DNA of 22,927 nt from CAZPDM01 sp964585305 (GTDB lineage Bacteria > Planctomycetota > Uabimicrobiia > Uabimicrobiales > JABWCH01). Numbering within the stretch: position 1 is the stretch's first letter; each line of letters begins with the position of its first letter. The stretch is taken from the NCBI GenBank assembly GCA_964585305.1, contig CAZPDM010000073.1, positions 1 through 22,927 of the forward strand. The letters are read 5' to 3'. Positions 7,453 to 15,945 of this stretch are shown here, piece after piece. The notes beneath the pieces were generated by a model. It searched no databases. It was not told the DNA's origin and was given only the letters and a program-made list of their open reading frames with translations. Made by a program: the position numbers and the translations under genes.

Positions 7453-8325
7453 ATGAATATTCCACAAGATCGAAAGCTAATCCAAGAAAGTTTGGAACAA
7501 GTCGCAAAAGGACCACAAGCATTATTAGATTGGGCACGAAAACATGCAGATGAAATCGATCAAAAATTTATGAATCAACTGCATCGTATGGTTGAATATG
7601 CACAAAAAACAAACCAAGAACAACTATATAAAACCTTTACTTTTTTGGAACAATGTTTCAATAAAATGTTTGCTTTGGATGCAATGCCTGCTGCTATTGC
7701 TATTACAAAAGAAAATTTCCGAGAAAACTTTGAGAAAGCAAATCGTTTACTTTCTGTTGGAAAAGCAGATGCTGCATTAGCCTTTTTAAAGACATTGAAT
7801 TTATTTTTAGCACAATCCCCTATAGAAAATGCAATGGCTTTAGTGGAAGCTAATATTGGTATTGCTTACGGACAGCTTGCAAAATATGATGAAGCTGTAA
7901 CACATTTGCAGCAATCTTTGAACCAACCTCTTAATGATATTGCAAAAGAAAAAATTTTAGCAAATTTAGGAATGGTTCTTCGTCAACAAAAAAAATATAT
8001 TCCATCAATTGATATATATAAACAAGCATTAGAATTAGCTAAACAAAGAGATGATAAAGAAATGCAATTTATTCATTTGAATAATTTAGCATTAGTTTAT
8101 CTTGATCAAAAAAACTTAGAAAAGGCTTTAGAAAGTCAACAGGAAGCATACCAGATTGGGCAAAATTTACAAAATGCAAAGTTAATCCAAGATTGTCTTA
8201 CACGTTTAGCAGTTCTTCATGCTCTCCAAGGAGACACTCAAAAATGCCAAGAACTTTGCCAAGAAGGTTTGAAAGCAGCACCATTGCCAACTACAAAAGA
8301 TTATCTTAATTTAGGATTGGAATAA
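7453..8325 (+). CDS. Tetratricopeptide-repeat (TPR) protein
   Basis: A 290-residue, all-helical soluble protein. From about residue 95 to 280 it shows consecutive TPR-like helix pairs: FEKANRLLSVGKADAALAFL, NIGIAYGQLAKYDEAVTHLQ, NLGMVLRQQKKYIPSIDIYK, NNLALVYLDQKNLEKALESQ and TRLAVLHALQGDTQKCQEL. The first 90 residues are also helical but not clearly TPR. There is no signal peptide, membrane segment or catalytic domain. It has a good ribosome binding site (AAGGA, eight bases before the ATG) and its own promoter. TPR folds bind peptides or partner proteins; the partner cannot be deduced here. Lgt follows on the same strand, separated by a long hairpin. Confidence 0.85.
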   Translation: MNIPQDRKLIQESLEQVAKGPQALLDWARKHADEIDQKFMNQLHRMVEYAQKTNQEQLYKTFTFLEQCFNKMFALDAMPAAIAITKENFRENFEKANRLLSVGKADAALAFLKTLNLFLAQSPIENAMALVEANIGIAYGQLAKYDEAVTHLQQSLNQPLNDIAKEKILANLGMVLRQQKKYIPSIDIYKQALELAKQRDDKEMQFIHLNNLALVYLDQKNLEKALESQQEAYQIGQNLQNAKLIQDCLTRLAVLHALQGDTQKCQELCQEGLKAAPLPTTKDYLNLGLE

Positions 8326-8327
8326 TA

Positions 8328-8364
8328 TTATAGAATCCATCTAAAATTTAGATGGATTCTATAA
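8328..8364 (+). other. Long perfect hairpin between the TPR gene and lgt
   Basis: A 16-bp perfect inverted repeat pairs 8328-8343 with 8349-8364 around a five-base loop, starting three bases after the TPR stop codon. No T-tract follows, so it is not a standard intrinsic terminator. It could be a processing site, a 3' stabiliser or an insulator. An in-frame ATG at 8352 lies inside its right arm, which argues against that ATG as the lgt start. Confidence 0.7.
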
Positions 8365-8375
8365 ACGAGTTACTT

Positions 8376-9695
8376 ATGAAACCAATTTTATTTTATTTTG
8401 GGCCATTTCCCATTTATAGTTATGGCCTTATGATTATGCTTGGATTTATTGCCGCATTATGTGTTGTAACGCCCTTATGCAAACGTAAAGGAATTACCTT
8501 TGACTCTTTAGTAGATATTACTTTAATTGCAATTCTTTCTGGATTAATCGGCGGACGTATTTTTTTTGTTTTGCAATTTCCTGAAAATTTTGATTTTGGA
8601 ATATTTTATTTTTGGGATGGAGTTTCTTTAGCAGGTAGTATCTTAGGAGCATTTGCTGTAATTGCCAGTTTAGGAAATCCTAAGTTTTTTGCAAGTATTG
8701 TGATAGGTTTTATAGGAATTATTGCAATACATAATTTATCATGGCTAACATCTAAAACTAGCTTTACTATTTTGGGAAAGCAACTTCACATTTTTGATTT
8801 GGGCTATCTGTTTATAATTTTAGTTTTAGGAGCTATAAATTCTACAACAGCTTGGGCCAAATTTATTTCTTTAAAAAGAAAAATTTTATCGATTATTCTA
8901 CTTTTGATATTTATAGTCATTACTGGTCGATTGTTTTATTGTTTCCAATATACCAATTTATATTCTTGGCAAGTATTTATATTTTGGCAAGGCGGACTTA
9001 TTTTTCATGGTGGGTTTATTTGTAGTGTGATAACTGTAGCTTATTATTGCCACAAGCACAAAATTGCCATTATACCTATCGCAGACATTTTAATCATTGG
9101 AGTTGCAATAGGTTTAGGATTAGCTCGGATTGGATGCTTTTTAAATGGCTGTTGCTTTGGAATAGAATGTCCCCACCCCAGCATCTTTGCTGTACAATAT
9201 CCTCCAGATTCTATTCCTGCAAGAAGTGTAAATTTGAGAGGAATTAACCTCCAACATATTTGGAAATACTACGGAACAGAAAATTCTGAATATATAGACA
9301 ATTGCTGCGATTCTTCTAAAAATTGTAGTGATCAGCCTCTTTCTCATAATTCCATACTTAGCTCTTTTCCCCAACATTTGCCAAAAGATATATATAAAGA
9401 TATTTTTCGCCCTATTTATGCTACACAATTATTATCATCCTTAAAAGGATTTCTTTTGTTTTTCTTCCTTTTTTGGTTCTATCCCCGCCGAAAATATGAT
9501 GGTGAAGTAGTTCTTCTTTTTGGCATCTTTTATAGTCTAGCCCGTTTTAGTATTGAAATAATTCGTTTTGATACACCATTTTTATGGGGAACTGGCTTTA
9601 CAGATGGCCAACTATTTTCGTTAGCTGTTTTTTTTATTTCTTCTGGAATTTGGTTACATTTTAAATTTTTACACAAAAAATTTTTTAATTTTTAG
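8376..9695 (+). CDS. lgt: Prolipoprotein diacylglyceryl transferase, enlarged with a duplicated N-terminal half
   Basis: Lgt is the inner-membrane enzyme that moves diacylglycerol from phosphatidylglycerol to the lipobox cysteine of prolipoproteins. I start at ATG 8376 because this gives the family-typical N-terminus (PILFYFGPFPIYSYGLMIML); ATG 8352 lies inside a hairpin. The core signature RIGCFLNGCCFG, the upstream WQGGLIFHGG with the conserved His211, and the C-terminal YSLARFSIEIIRFD are all present. At 439 residues it is far longer than the usual 260-300. Residues 13-90 and 139-215 look like two copies of the same membrane module: I-Y-x-x-G then GGR61 with W80 in one, I-F-x-x-G then TGR185 with W204 in the other, at identical R-to-W spacing. 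The first copy lacks the His-Gly-Gly. A second, Cys/Ser-rich soluble insert of about 60 residues precedes RPIYATQLLSSL. Function is probably retained but not proven. Confidence 0.85.
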   Translation: MKPILFYFGPFPIYSYGLMIMLGFIAALCVVTPLCKRKGITFDSLVDITLIAILSGLIGGRIFFVLQFPENFDFGIFYFWDGVSLAGSILGAFAVIASLGNPKFFASIVIGFIGIIAIHNLSWLTSKTSFTILGKQLHIFDLGYLFIILVLGAINSTTAWAKFISLKRKILSIILLLIFIVITGRLFYCFQYTNLYSWQVFIFWQGGLIFHGGFICSVITVAYYCHKHKIAIIPIADILIIGVAIGLGLARIGCFLNGCCFGIECPHPSIFAVQYPPDSIPARSVNLRGINLQHIWKYYGTENSEYIDNCCDSSKNCSDQPLSHNSILSSFPQHLPKDIYKDIFRPIYATQLLSSLKGFLLFFFLFWFYPRRKYDGEVVLLFGIFYSLARFSIEIIRFDTPFLWGTGFTDGQLFSLAVFFISSGIWLHFKFLHKKFFNF

Positions 9696-9728
9696 ATAAA
9701 AAAATCTGCTTTTTTCTCATTATTATTT

Positions 9729-9737
9729 TGATATAAT
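9729..9737 (+). promoter_or_regulatory. Extended -10 promoter, TGATATAAT
   Basis: A perfect TG-A-TATAAT extended -10 element about 120 bases before the 1198-residue gene. No good -35 hexamer is seen. The resulting leader would contain the long hairpin at 9802-9840. Confidence 0.55.
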
Positions 9738-9801
9738 AAAAAAAGAAGGAAAATATAGAGAATAGTTTCCTTAAAAAATATTTTTACAATTTAAAACCTT
9801 A

Positions 9802-9840
9802 CCCAAGATGCTGGCAAAGTTATATTGCTAGCATCTTGGG
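9802..9840 (+). other. Long leader hairpin just before the 1198-residue gene
   Basis: A 16-bp stem (15 Watson-Crick, one G-U) pairs 9802-9817 (CCCAAGATGCTGGCAA) with 9825-9840 (TTGCTAGCATCTTGGG) around a seven-base loop. It ends 15 bases before the ATG at 9856, which lacks a Shine-Dalgarno sequence. No T-tract follows. Its place in the leader suggests control of translation or mRNA stability; a terminator with readthrough is the alternative. Confidence 0.7.
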
Positions 9841-9855
9841 CAACCTTGATATTTT

Positions 9856-12800
9856 ATGGAAGTCATGGAAAACAATAATATTCAACAATCGCAAGAAATA
9901 GATATAGGGGAACTCGAAAAGAGATTTGCAACATTTATGATTCACACCTATCAATTTATAGTTCCCTATTATGCAGAGTTAAAAGGAAAAACGCAAAGTG
10001 TTGAACTACGTCAAGAATTTGGATATTTAAGCAACATTTATCGCTATGCACTGGATGGGATTTCCAAAGGTATAAGAAGTGCGGAAAAATTGCATGATGA
10101 GATATTAAAGCATGTAGAAACATTAGCTAAAAAAAATTGTGTAAAAAATTTTTTGGAATTTACCCAACATCTGCAAGAGTATAAATCGTTAGCAGATCGC
10201 ATTTTTATTAACAGTTTAGCAAATTTTTCTCACGAAGAAATATCCGTCATGCCATTGATTAAACATAGTGCAACAAGCCAACTTGCTAATTTTTATGATA
10301 TGAGAAAAAAATTGCTTGACGAACTCTTCGAAATTTTAAAAGAAATGCAATCGGATACTTATTCTAAATTTAATTTTTGTCATGAACTTAAAACAAAAGT
10401 TTTTGATGCTCAAGAAGAAATAAAAAAAATATGCGATCCAAAAAACTTTGATATTACACAAGCTCATGCCCATAAATGGTTTTTTATATGTATCCAAAAT
10501 GTCCAAAAACTTATTTTTTCCAGCAAGATAGGGTTTATTCTTTGGCCAGAAAATAAGTTTTTAAAGCTTTTTCAACGTTTGCAGCTAGTTCTTGAAGAAC
10601 ATTTAGAACTGCAAAATTTCTATCGAAACTTTGAACATAATGCTAAAGAAAATTCAGGGAATTATTTAGTAACAGAAATTGAACATTATCCAAATTCCTA
10701 TAATGGTTCAGAAATTTCTTTTTATTACTTAAAAGATAGAATGCTAGGAAATTTTGTTGGAATAGAATGTAAAAAGAAAATTTGGAAGCCCGAAGCCATA
10801 GAAAATCCACAATCTTTCCAAGCCATTATAGAAATTTATCAAGAAACAAAAAATCCAGTTTGGATAACTCAAATTTTGTCCCCCATAACTAAATCAGGCA
10901 AATTTTCCCCTAGCATAGGAAAAGATTATAAACAAGAAATAGTAATAGACATTATTGATTTTGTTGAAAAAAATTCTGACCGACGAGAAATAGTATTACG
11001 GAATATTCGACCATTATTAGAACAACTTAACATAGAAGTTCTAGACCCTCGAACTTGTGGAGATAATGTTCAAAAATGTGAACATTCTTTTGATTTTGAT
11101 TTAGTTGAGGAAAGTCGCTATATTCTAAGCTATCGCATTGATAACGAGATCAGTCGTTGTTGCCATATTCATCGAGCCATCCGGCCTAAAGGCCTAGACT
11201 TATTATTAGATTTTGAAAAAATTTTAAATAAAATACAGCAACCAGAAGAACGTGAACATGCCCAGAAAATATTAGCAAACTTTCGTTCTCCAGAATTTTG
11301 GTATAACGACAGTCTTCAAAATCAACATAATGGATTTACAATTTTCGTTCCAGAACTTGTACAAATATTCGATAGACTCTTATATAATTCCTTAGACTGT
11401 GCGGATAGTAAATGGAGAAAGCAATACGAAGATCACTTAGCAAAAATTTCTTATACTTTTTTTCAAGAAGGCTTCCCTTTAGTTTTGCTATGTGGGAAAT
11501 ACGATTTCGTGGAACAAACTTGCCAACAGAAAAAAATCTCTCCACCTCCAACTGAATTACTTCCACACGATTGGCTTAGTTATGTTTATCCTGGTTATCC
11601 TATGCCTCCTAAAAATGGACAGTGCTTTAAACGTGCGTTTCTAATAGAAAACGCGCCAAGTTATCATATTACTTCCAATAAAAATGAAAACTACTTACAA
11701 AATAATTGTCGGAATGAAATTCCTACTTTTTGCTACTGCCGTGATATTTCTCCCAAAATACTAGAAAACATTAGCCAAAATCTTCCATATAGCCCAACAA
11801 CAGATCTTGCTCAATCATGTTGTGAAGTAAAAGAACAAATTTATAAAAATTGGCCAAATAAAACAGATAAAAACTATAATGCTTTATTACAAAATTTCCA
11901 ACAAGAACTATCAATTGCTATATTGACTAAATTAGTTCATCCTATAAGTAAAGAAATATCTGAAGGCTTAATATCCAAAGATATAGGCTATCAATATCTC
12001 AATTTTCTACATCAATTATTAGCCGCCGATAACATTCCCAATTTTATTCCCAATCCTAGTATTTTAGGCCAAAAAGCTGAAATAATAAATGGAGAAAAAT
12101 GTCTTTATGATGGAAAAGAATATAATTATGTGGATAGATTTAATAATAATGAAGTAAAAAATATCATTATGGAAATTGTTTATTTTGGACTGGATAATAA
12201 AGAATTTCCTTCGTTATCAATTACTATCCCCTCCCCTACACTTGTTTTAAGTGCAGGCCCTGAACCATCTGGATTAAAAGAATTTTGCCAAATTATATGC
12301 GATCTTATTGAATGGTGTTTAGCTTGGAAAAATCAAAAAACAAGCTGGGGAGCTAATTTCCCCGCATGGATAGTTAAACATGAAGAAATGCTTCCTACAG
12401 AAGAATTATCTGTACAAGAATTCCAAAACTATGCAAACCATTTATTCAAAGAACAGCAAATACAAAAAAAATACTATCCTAAATTTTGCAATTGCGATTA
12501 TGATTTGGCCAGCATTCATAAATGTTTTTTCCAACGTGATAATAGTATGCAACCTTCCCAAGAGTTAATCACCAAACTTTTAGAATTGATCCAATTACTG
12601 GATACTATCCTAGCTCTTTGGTATCAACCAAAATTTGGTAATAATTTTTCGAGTATAACAGGGGAACTATTGTCTGCTACAAATATTTTAGCTAAGGATG
12701 CTGAAAATTTAACAAAGTATATCAATAAATACTTGGGAGAAAATGCAGTTTATCCCGTATCCATAGCAAATTTAGAAAGTACACCCATTACACATATTTC

Positions 12801-13452
12801 TCGTGATATAATTCCCCATCGTTATTTAAATGATAACGAGCGTCCTTTAGTTATCCGTCGAAGAATCTGGCCTACTAAATATCCTATTGCATTATCCTAC
12901 CCATTAGAATATCCACTTGATAATATGGTTGTGATTTATGGACGGCTTCCCGATTATACAAGTACGTTATGGCAGGATAGCCAAGATATTCAAAAATTAC
13001 ACGAATTATTTTTATATATTTGGTGTCTTATTCAACAAGAAAGCAATTCTAATAAACGTAAAGAGGCTTCTCAGTCATGGGAAAAAGCCTATATTACATT
13101 GCATGGCTCTGGACGACAAGAAGATGTTCGAGGAGTTATCAACGCTTTCTATAAAATAAGCGAAATTTTAGAAAGTGCTTTAAAACAATATCAAAAATTT
13201 CAAGAATTAGAAGTCCGTTTTAAATTTTTGGAAGATTGGCTACAACGCAATTTTAATATCATAAAAATTCCTGTTGCTCGCGGAGACAGGCCAGAAGTAC
13301 GAAAAGAACTACTGAGCAATTTCACTATCAATTTATATAGTGGTGAAGGCGGTGTGCAATATAAACAAAAAAGCGTAATTCGGGTAACAAAACCTGCTTT
13401 CATTAAAGATAACGGAAGATTTCAAATGGGAGAATTGTTGATGCAAAAATAA
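9856..13452 (+). CDS. 1198-residue orphan protein, apparently built of repeated GrpE-head-like modules
   Basis: I recognise no annotated family. The protein is soluble, with no signal peptide or membrane segment, and begins with about 170 helical residues (ELEKRFATFMIHTYQFIV onwards). From about 270 to the end a pattern recurs: amphipathic helices, a short hydrophobic-Pro strand, a charged stretch, then a strand with a basic-Pro motif. The strand motifs are KKKIWKPEAI (nt 10771), HRAIRPKGL (11173), FKRAFLIENAP (11626), TIPSPTLVL (about 12223), RRRIWPTKYP (12856) and RVTKPAFIKDNG (13381). The last module (NIIKIPVARGDRPEVRKELL to VTKPAFIK) and the second (LNIEVLDPRTCGD to HRAIRPKG) resemble the beta-wing of GrpE, the DnaK nucleotide exchange factor; this is weak and visual only. 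Cysteine clusters (CRNEIPTFCYC, FCNCDYD) are also unusual. The pseudokinase/FGE gene follows on the same strand. The start has no clear ribosome binding site; ATG 9865 is a possible alternative. Confidence 0.8.
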   Translation: MEVMENNNIQQSQEIDIGELEKRFATFMIHTYQFIVPYYAELKGKTQSVELRQEFGYLSNIYRYALDGISKGIRSAEKLHDEILKHVETLAKKNCVKNFLEFTQHLQEYKSLADRIFINSLANFSHEEISVMPLIKHSATSQLANFYDMRKKLLDELFEILKEMQSDTYSKFNFCHELKTKVFDAQEEIKKICDPKNFDITQAHAHKWFFICIQNVQKLIFSSKIGFILWPENKFLKLFQRLQLVLEEHLELQNFYRNFEHNAKENSGNYLVTEIEHYPNSYNGSEISFYYLKDRMLGNFVGIECKKKIWKPEAIENPQSFQAIIEIYQETKNPVWITQILSPITKSGKFSPSIGKDYKQEIVIDIIDFVEKNSDRREIVLRNIRPLLEQLNIEVLDPRTCGDNVQKCEHSFDFDLVEESRYILSYRIDNEISRCCHIHRAIRPKGLDLLLDFEKILNKIQQPEEREHAQKILANFRSPEFWYNDSLQNQHNGFTIFVPELVQIFDRLLYNSLDCADSKWRKQYEDHLAKISYTFFQEGFPLVLLCGKYDFVEQTCQQKKISPPPTELLPHDWLSYVYPGYPMPPKNGQCFKRAFLIENAPSYHITSNKNENYLQNNCRNEIPTFCYCRDISPKILENISQNLPYSPTTDLAQSCCEVKEQIYKNWPNKTDKNYNALLQNFQQELSIAILTKLVHPISKEISEGLISKDIGYQYLNFLHQLLAADNIPNFIPNPSILGQKAEIINGEKCLYDGKEYNYVDRFNNNEVKNIIMEIVYFGLDNKEFPSLSITIPSPTLVLSAGPEPSGLKEFCQIICDLIEWCLAWKNQKTSWGANFPAWIVKHEEMLPTEELSVQEFQNYANHLFKEQQIQKKYYPKFCNCDYDLASIHKCFFQRDNSMQPSQELITKLLELIQLLDTILALWYQPKFGNNFSSITGELLSATNILAKDAENLTKYINKYLGENAVYPVSIANLESTPITHISRDIIPHRYLNDNERPLVIRRRIWPTKYPIALSYPLEYPLDNMVVIYGRLPDYTSTLWQDSQDIQKLHELFLYIWCLIQQESNSNKRKEASQSWEKAYITLHGSGRQEDVRGVINAFYKISEILESALKQYQKFQELEVRFKFLEDWLQRNFNIIKIPVARGDRPEVRKELLSNFTINLYSGEGGVQYKQKSVIRVTKPAFIKDNGRFQMGELLMQK

Positions 13453-13466
13453 ATAGAAAAAAATAA

Positions 13467-13493
13467 TGAGCGATTTCTTTCAAAGATCGCTCA
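13467..13493 (+). other. Intergenic hairpin between the orphan gene and the pseudokinase gene
   Basis: A 10-bp stem pairs TGAGCGATTT (13467-13476) with AGATCGCTCA (13484-13493), including one G-U pair, around a seven-base loop. It starts 15 bases after the upstream stop codon. No run of T follows, so it is at best a non-canonical terminator or a processing/stability hairpin. Confidence 0.6.
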
Positions 13494-13563
13494 TCAACAT
13501 TTCATCATAAATGACTAAGCTAAAGTCTGTAGTTTTCTGGCCAATATAATCCAGGAGTTAATT

Positions 13564-15819
13564 ATGCCTACTTTCCCTGTAAAAAGTACTATTGCTACCC
13601 AATTTTATATTGAAAAAGTCTATGCAGAGTCATATTTTTACGGTTTTTTACATGAAGGCATAGATAAAAAAAATGATTCTCCTATTCGATTGATTGTCCT
13701 TCCCAGTCATATTTCTCGAATAGAAAATTTAAAAGCATTTTCTGATTCAACAATTTTTCTTCCTATGCAATTTGGTGAAGAAGGCTATATGAAATATTTT
13801 GTAACTCCAGCAGCAAATCTTATTTCATATTCCCACTATATTACTGCTCTTAAACCTGAATCCCGTAAATTTGATTTATTTTTTTTAAAAATTATTGAAA
13901 AACTTCATTATTTACATACTCAGGCCAATATTATTCTTCCCTATTTTAACCCGGATCTCATTTTCATAGATATGGCATATCAAGAAGAAATTCGTCTTCT
14001 AGGCCCATTTTCATTCGATCGCAATAAAATAGATCCTGCCATAGAAGGATGCCTAAGATTCATTGCACCGGGTTATCTTACTTCATATCAAAAACAATAT
14101 TTTGCTAGCCAAGACTATTATTCTGTTTTAATTATGCTCATTGAAGCCTTGCTGGGACAACCTATTATCTGGGACTTTAATAGTTACCACATTCAACTTG
14201 ATATAAAAAAAATTCCTATAGCTTATCAAGAAATATTAAGCTGGGTGAAAGATATTCGCACATTCCCAACAAATGAGGAAGAAGTATATAATAAATTATC
14301 AAGTTTTTTTAAGAAACGTTTAGAATGGCAACTAGAATTCTGCCTTACACCTAATATATTTCAAAGAAATATTCATTTTATTGTCAATGGAATGACAATA
14401 AATTTTTCTAAAATATTTCAGCTTGAATATAATTCAAAAAATGTATTATTTGAGTTTCCGGAAGAAATACAAGATGCAAATGAGAACTCTTGCTTTTATC
14501 GTTTAGAAAAAATTCATACTGTCCCTGACAATTCTTTTTTACATCACAAAAAAAATCAGCTTGAGTTAATAGATGCCTTGCAAATATCTACTCAACCTAA
14601 AATTTTTTTAGAATATCAACATACTACTAAACTTAATATTTGCTGGGTAGGAAAAGCTCAACCGAAAGTTCGCGTAAACGGAAAAGAAAATTTTCAACAA
14701 ATTTCTGAAAATGATATTTCTTTTTCTGTGCCAACTGAAATTCCACTTGCCATTAGTGTAAACCTTCCTACAAATTTTGAAATTGATTTATGGAAAATAG
14801 ACGGTATAGAAAAAACTGATTGGGCAGGACATCCTTCCATTGAAATAGGCTGCTTATCTAAAGATTGCAACCTTTTATTTCATACACGCCAATTAAAAAA
14901 TCCATTAAAATTATGGGGAGGAATTATTGGAGCAATTGTTCTCATTGGCTTAGCTATTGTAAGCGTATTTCTATGGAATCCTTTCGTTGTTAATGTAAAT
15001 ACACCCATCAATCTTACGCAAAAAGAAGAAGAAACGATTCCCAAAGGGTTAGAAAAATTGCAAATAAACTCCTCCGGATTTATGGAATATCGCCGCATAA
15101 AAGATAATATGATTATGATCGAAATTCCTGCAACAGTAGTTACTCTTAACTTTGGAAACCAAACTTCAGAATATATCATACAAAAATTTTGGATAGATAA
15201 ATACGAAGTCTCCATGGAACAATTTGTGAAATTCTTAAACGAAACAACTCCGCAACTTGCTTTGGGAGAAAAAATACTTCAAAAAGAATGTGCAGATATT
15301 GCAAAAAACTGTGGTCTAAGTTTTGATGGAATGCAATATTCCTGCCTTAAAACGCCCAACGCAATTCATAAACTAGTTCCTAATCCCAAACAACCTATGA
15401 CCAACATTTCTACCCAACAAATGCAAGAGTATGCAAATTGGATAGGAGGAGATATTCCTATAGAATACGAATGGGTATTGGCTGCTAGCTGGAATATCAA
15501 TCAACAAAAGCAAACTAAATATCCCTGGGGAGATTTGCCTGCAACAAAAAACGAACCACTAAAATTCAACTTTAATAAAATATTGCAACCTGCTGACTCA
15601 CATCCACAAGGTATTTCCCACTATGGCCTTTATAACATGTCAGGAAACGCCAGCGAAGTTTGCTATAAATCAAACTCCAAAGAGTTCTCTTTATGCGGCG
15701 GCTCTTATGAATGGAACGATGACAAATCCATTTCAATTGCCATGACCCGACCAGTTAGCGATAAAAAATCCTTCCGTAGAAATGATGTAGGCTTCCGTTG
15801 TGTAATCCGAAGCAAATAA
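13564..15819 (+). CDS. Membrane-spanning pseudokinase fused to an FGE-like (SUMF1) domain
   Basis: Residues about 14-260 follow the protein kinase plan but lack its catalytic residues. LHYLHTQANIILPYFNPDLIF stands where a kinase has LHxxxIxHRDLKPxNIL, so HRD is gone. LLGPFSF replaces the DFG segment, the APE-like IAPGYLTS and the helix QDYYSVLIMLIEALLGQP remain, and neither a glycine loop nor a VAIK lysine is visible. A beta-rich middle part follows. One membrane helix lies at about 449-471 (WGGIIGAIVLIGLAIVSVFL). The C-terminal 235 residues are an FGE/SUMF1 domain (IDKYEVSMEQFVKFLN, YPWGD, GLYNMSGNASEVC, GFRCV). The two catalytic FGE cysteines are absent: the segment after GGSY reads EWNDDKS. 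I infer a cytoplasmic pseudokinase linked to an extracytoplasmic binding domain, hence a receptor or scaffold. The start has a strong ribosome binding site (AGGAG, 13553-13557). It is convergent with the giant kinase gene. Confidence 0.8.
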   Translation: MPTFPVKSTIATQFYIEKVYAESYFYGFLHEGIDKKNDSPIRLIVLPSHISRIENLKAFSDSTIFLPMQFGEEGYMKYFVTPAANLISYSHYITALKPESRKFDLFFLKIIEKLHYLHTQANIILPYFNPDLIFIDMAYQEEIRLLGPFSFDRNKIDPAIEGCLRFIAPGYLTSYQKQYFASQDYYSVLIMLIEALLGQPIIWDFNSYHIQLDIKKIPIAYQEILSWVKDIRTFPTNEEEVYNKLSSFFKKRLEWQLEFCLTPNIFQRNIHFIVNGMTINFSKIFQLEYNSKNVLFEFPEEIQDANENSCFYRLEKIHTVPDNSFLHHKKNQLELIDALQISTQPKIFLEYQHTTKLNICWVGKAQPKVRVNGKENFQQISENDISFSVPTEIPLAISVNLPTNFEIDLWKIDGIEKTDWAGHPSIEIGCLSKDCNLLFHTRQLKNPLKLWGGIIGAIVLIGLAIVSVFLWNPFVVNVNTPINLTQKEEETIPKGLEKLQINSSGFMEYRRIKDNMIMIEIPATVVTLNFGNQTSEYIIQKFWIDKYEVSMEQFVKFLNETTPQLALGEKILQKECADIAKNCGLSFDGMQYSCLKTPNAIHKLVPNPKQPMTNISTQQMQEYANWIGGDIPIEYEWVLAASWNINQQKQTKYPWGDLPATKNEPLKFNFNKILQPADSHPQGISHYGLYNMSGNASEVCYKSNSKEFSLCGGSYEWNDDKSISIAMTRPVSDKKSFRRNDVGFRCVIRSK

Positions 15820-15866
15820 AAATACTACGCATCAATCTTACTTAACTTTTAAATATCAAATCAACA

Positions 15867-15911
15867 AAAAAAGAAATGAAAGTTTATATAAAAAACTTTC
15901 ATTTCTTTTTT
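15867..15911. terminator. Bidirectional terminator between the pseudokinase and giant kinase genes
   Basis: A 19-bp perfect stem pairs 15867-15885 with 15893-15911 around a seven-base loop. The outer part is an A-run on the left and a T-run on the right, so termination can work on both strands. It lies midway between the convergent stop codons. Confidence 0.9.
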
Positions 15912-15945
15912 ACTGCCTTATTTTTTAGCATCTCCTTTGTCGCAA

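Noticed and set aside
8352..8375. Upstream ATG as the lgt start
   Set aside because: It lies in the right arm of a 16-bp hairpin, has no ribosome binding site and adds eight residues not typical of Lgt; ATG 8376 gives the normal N-terminus.
9700..9718. Terminator after lgt (A-run, TCTGC, T-run)
   Set aside because: The stem would consist only of A-T pairs and be unstable; not enough to call.
13545..13550. Perfect TATAAT before the pseudokinase gene
   Set aside because: Transcription from it would begin at about 13557, at or after the AGGAG ribosome binding site, leaving the mRNA without it; there is also no -35 box at the right spacing.
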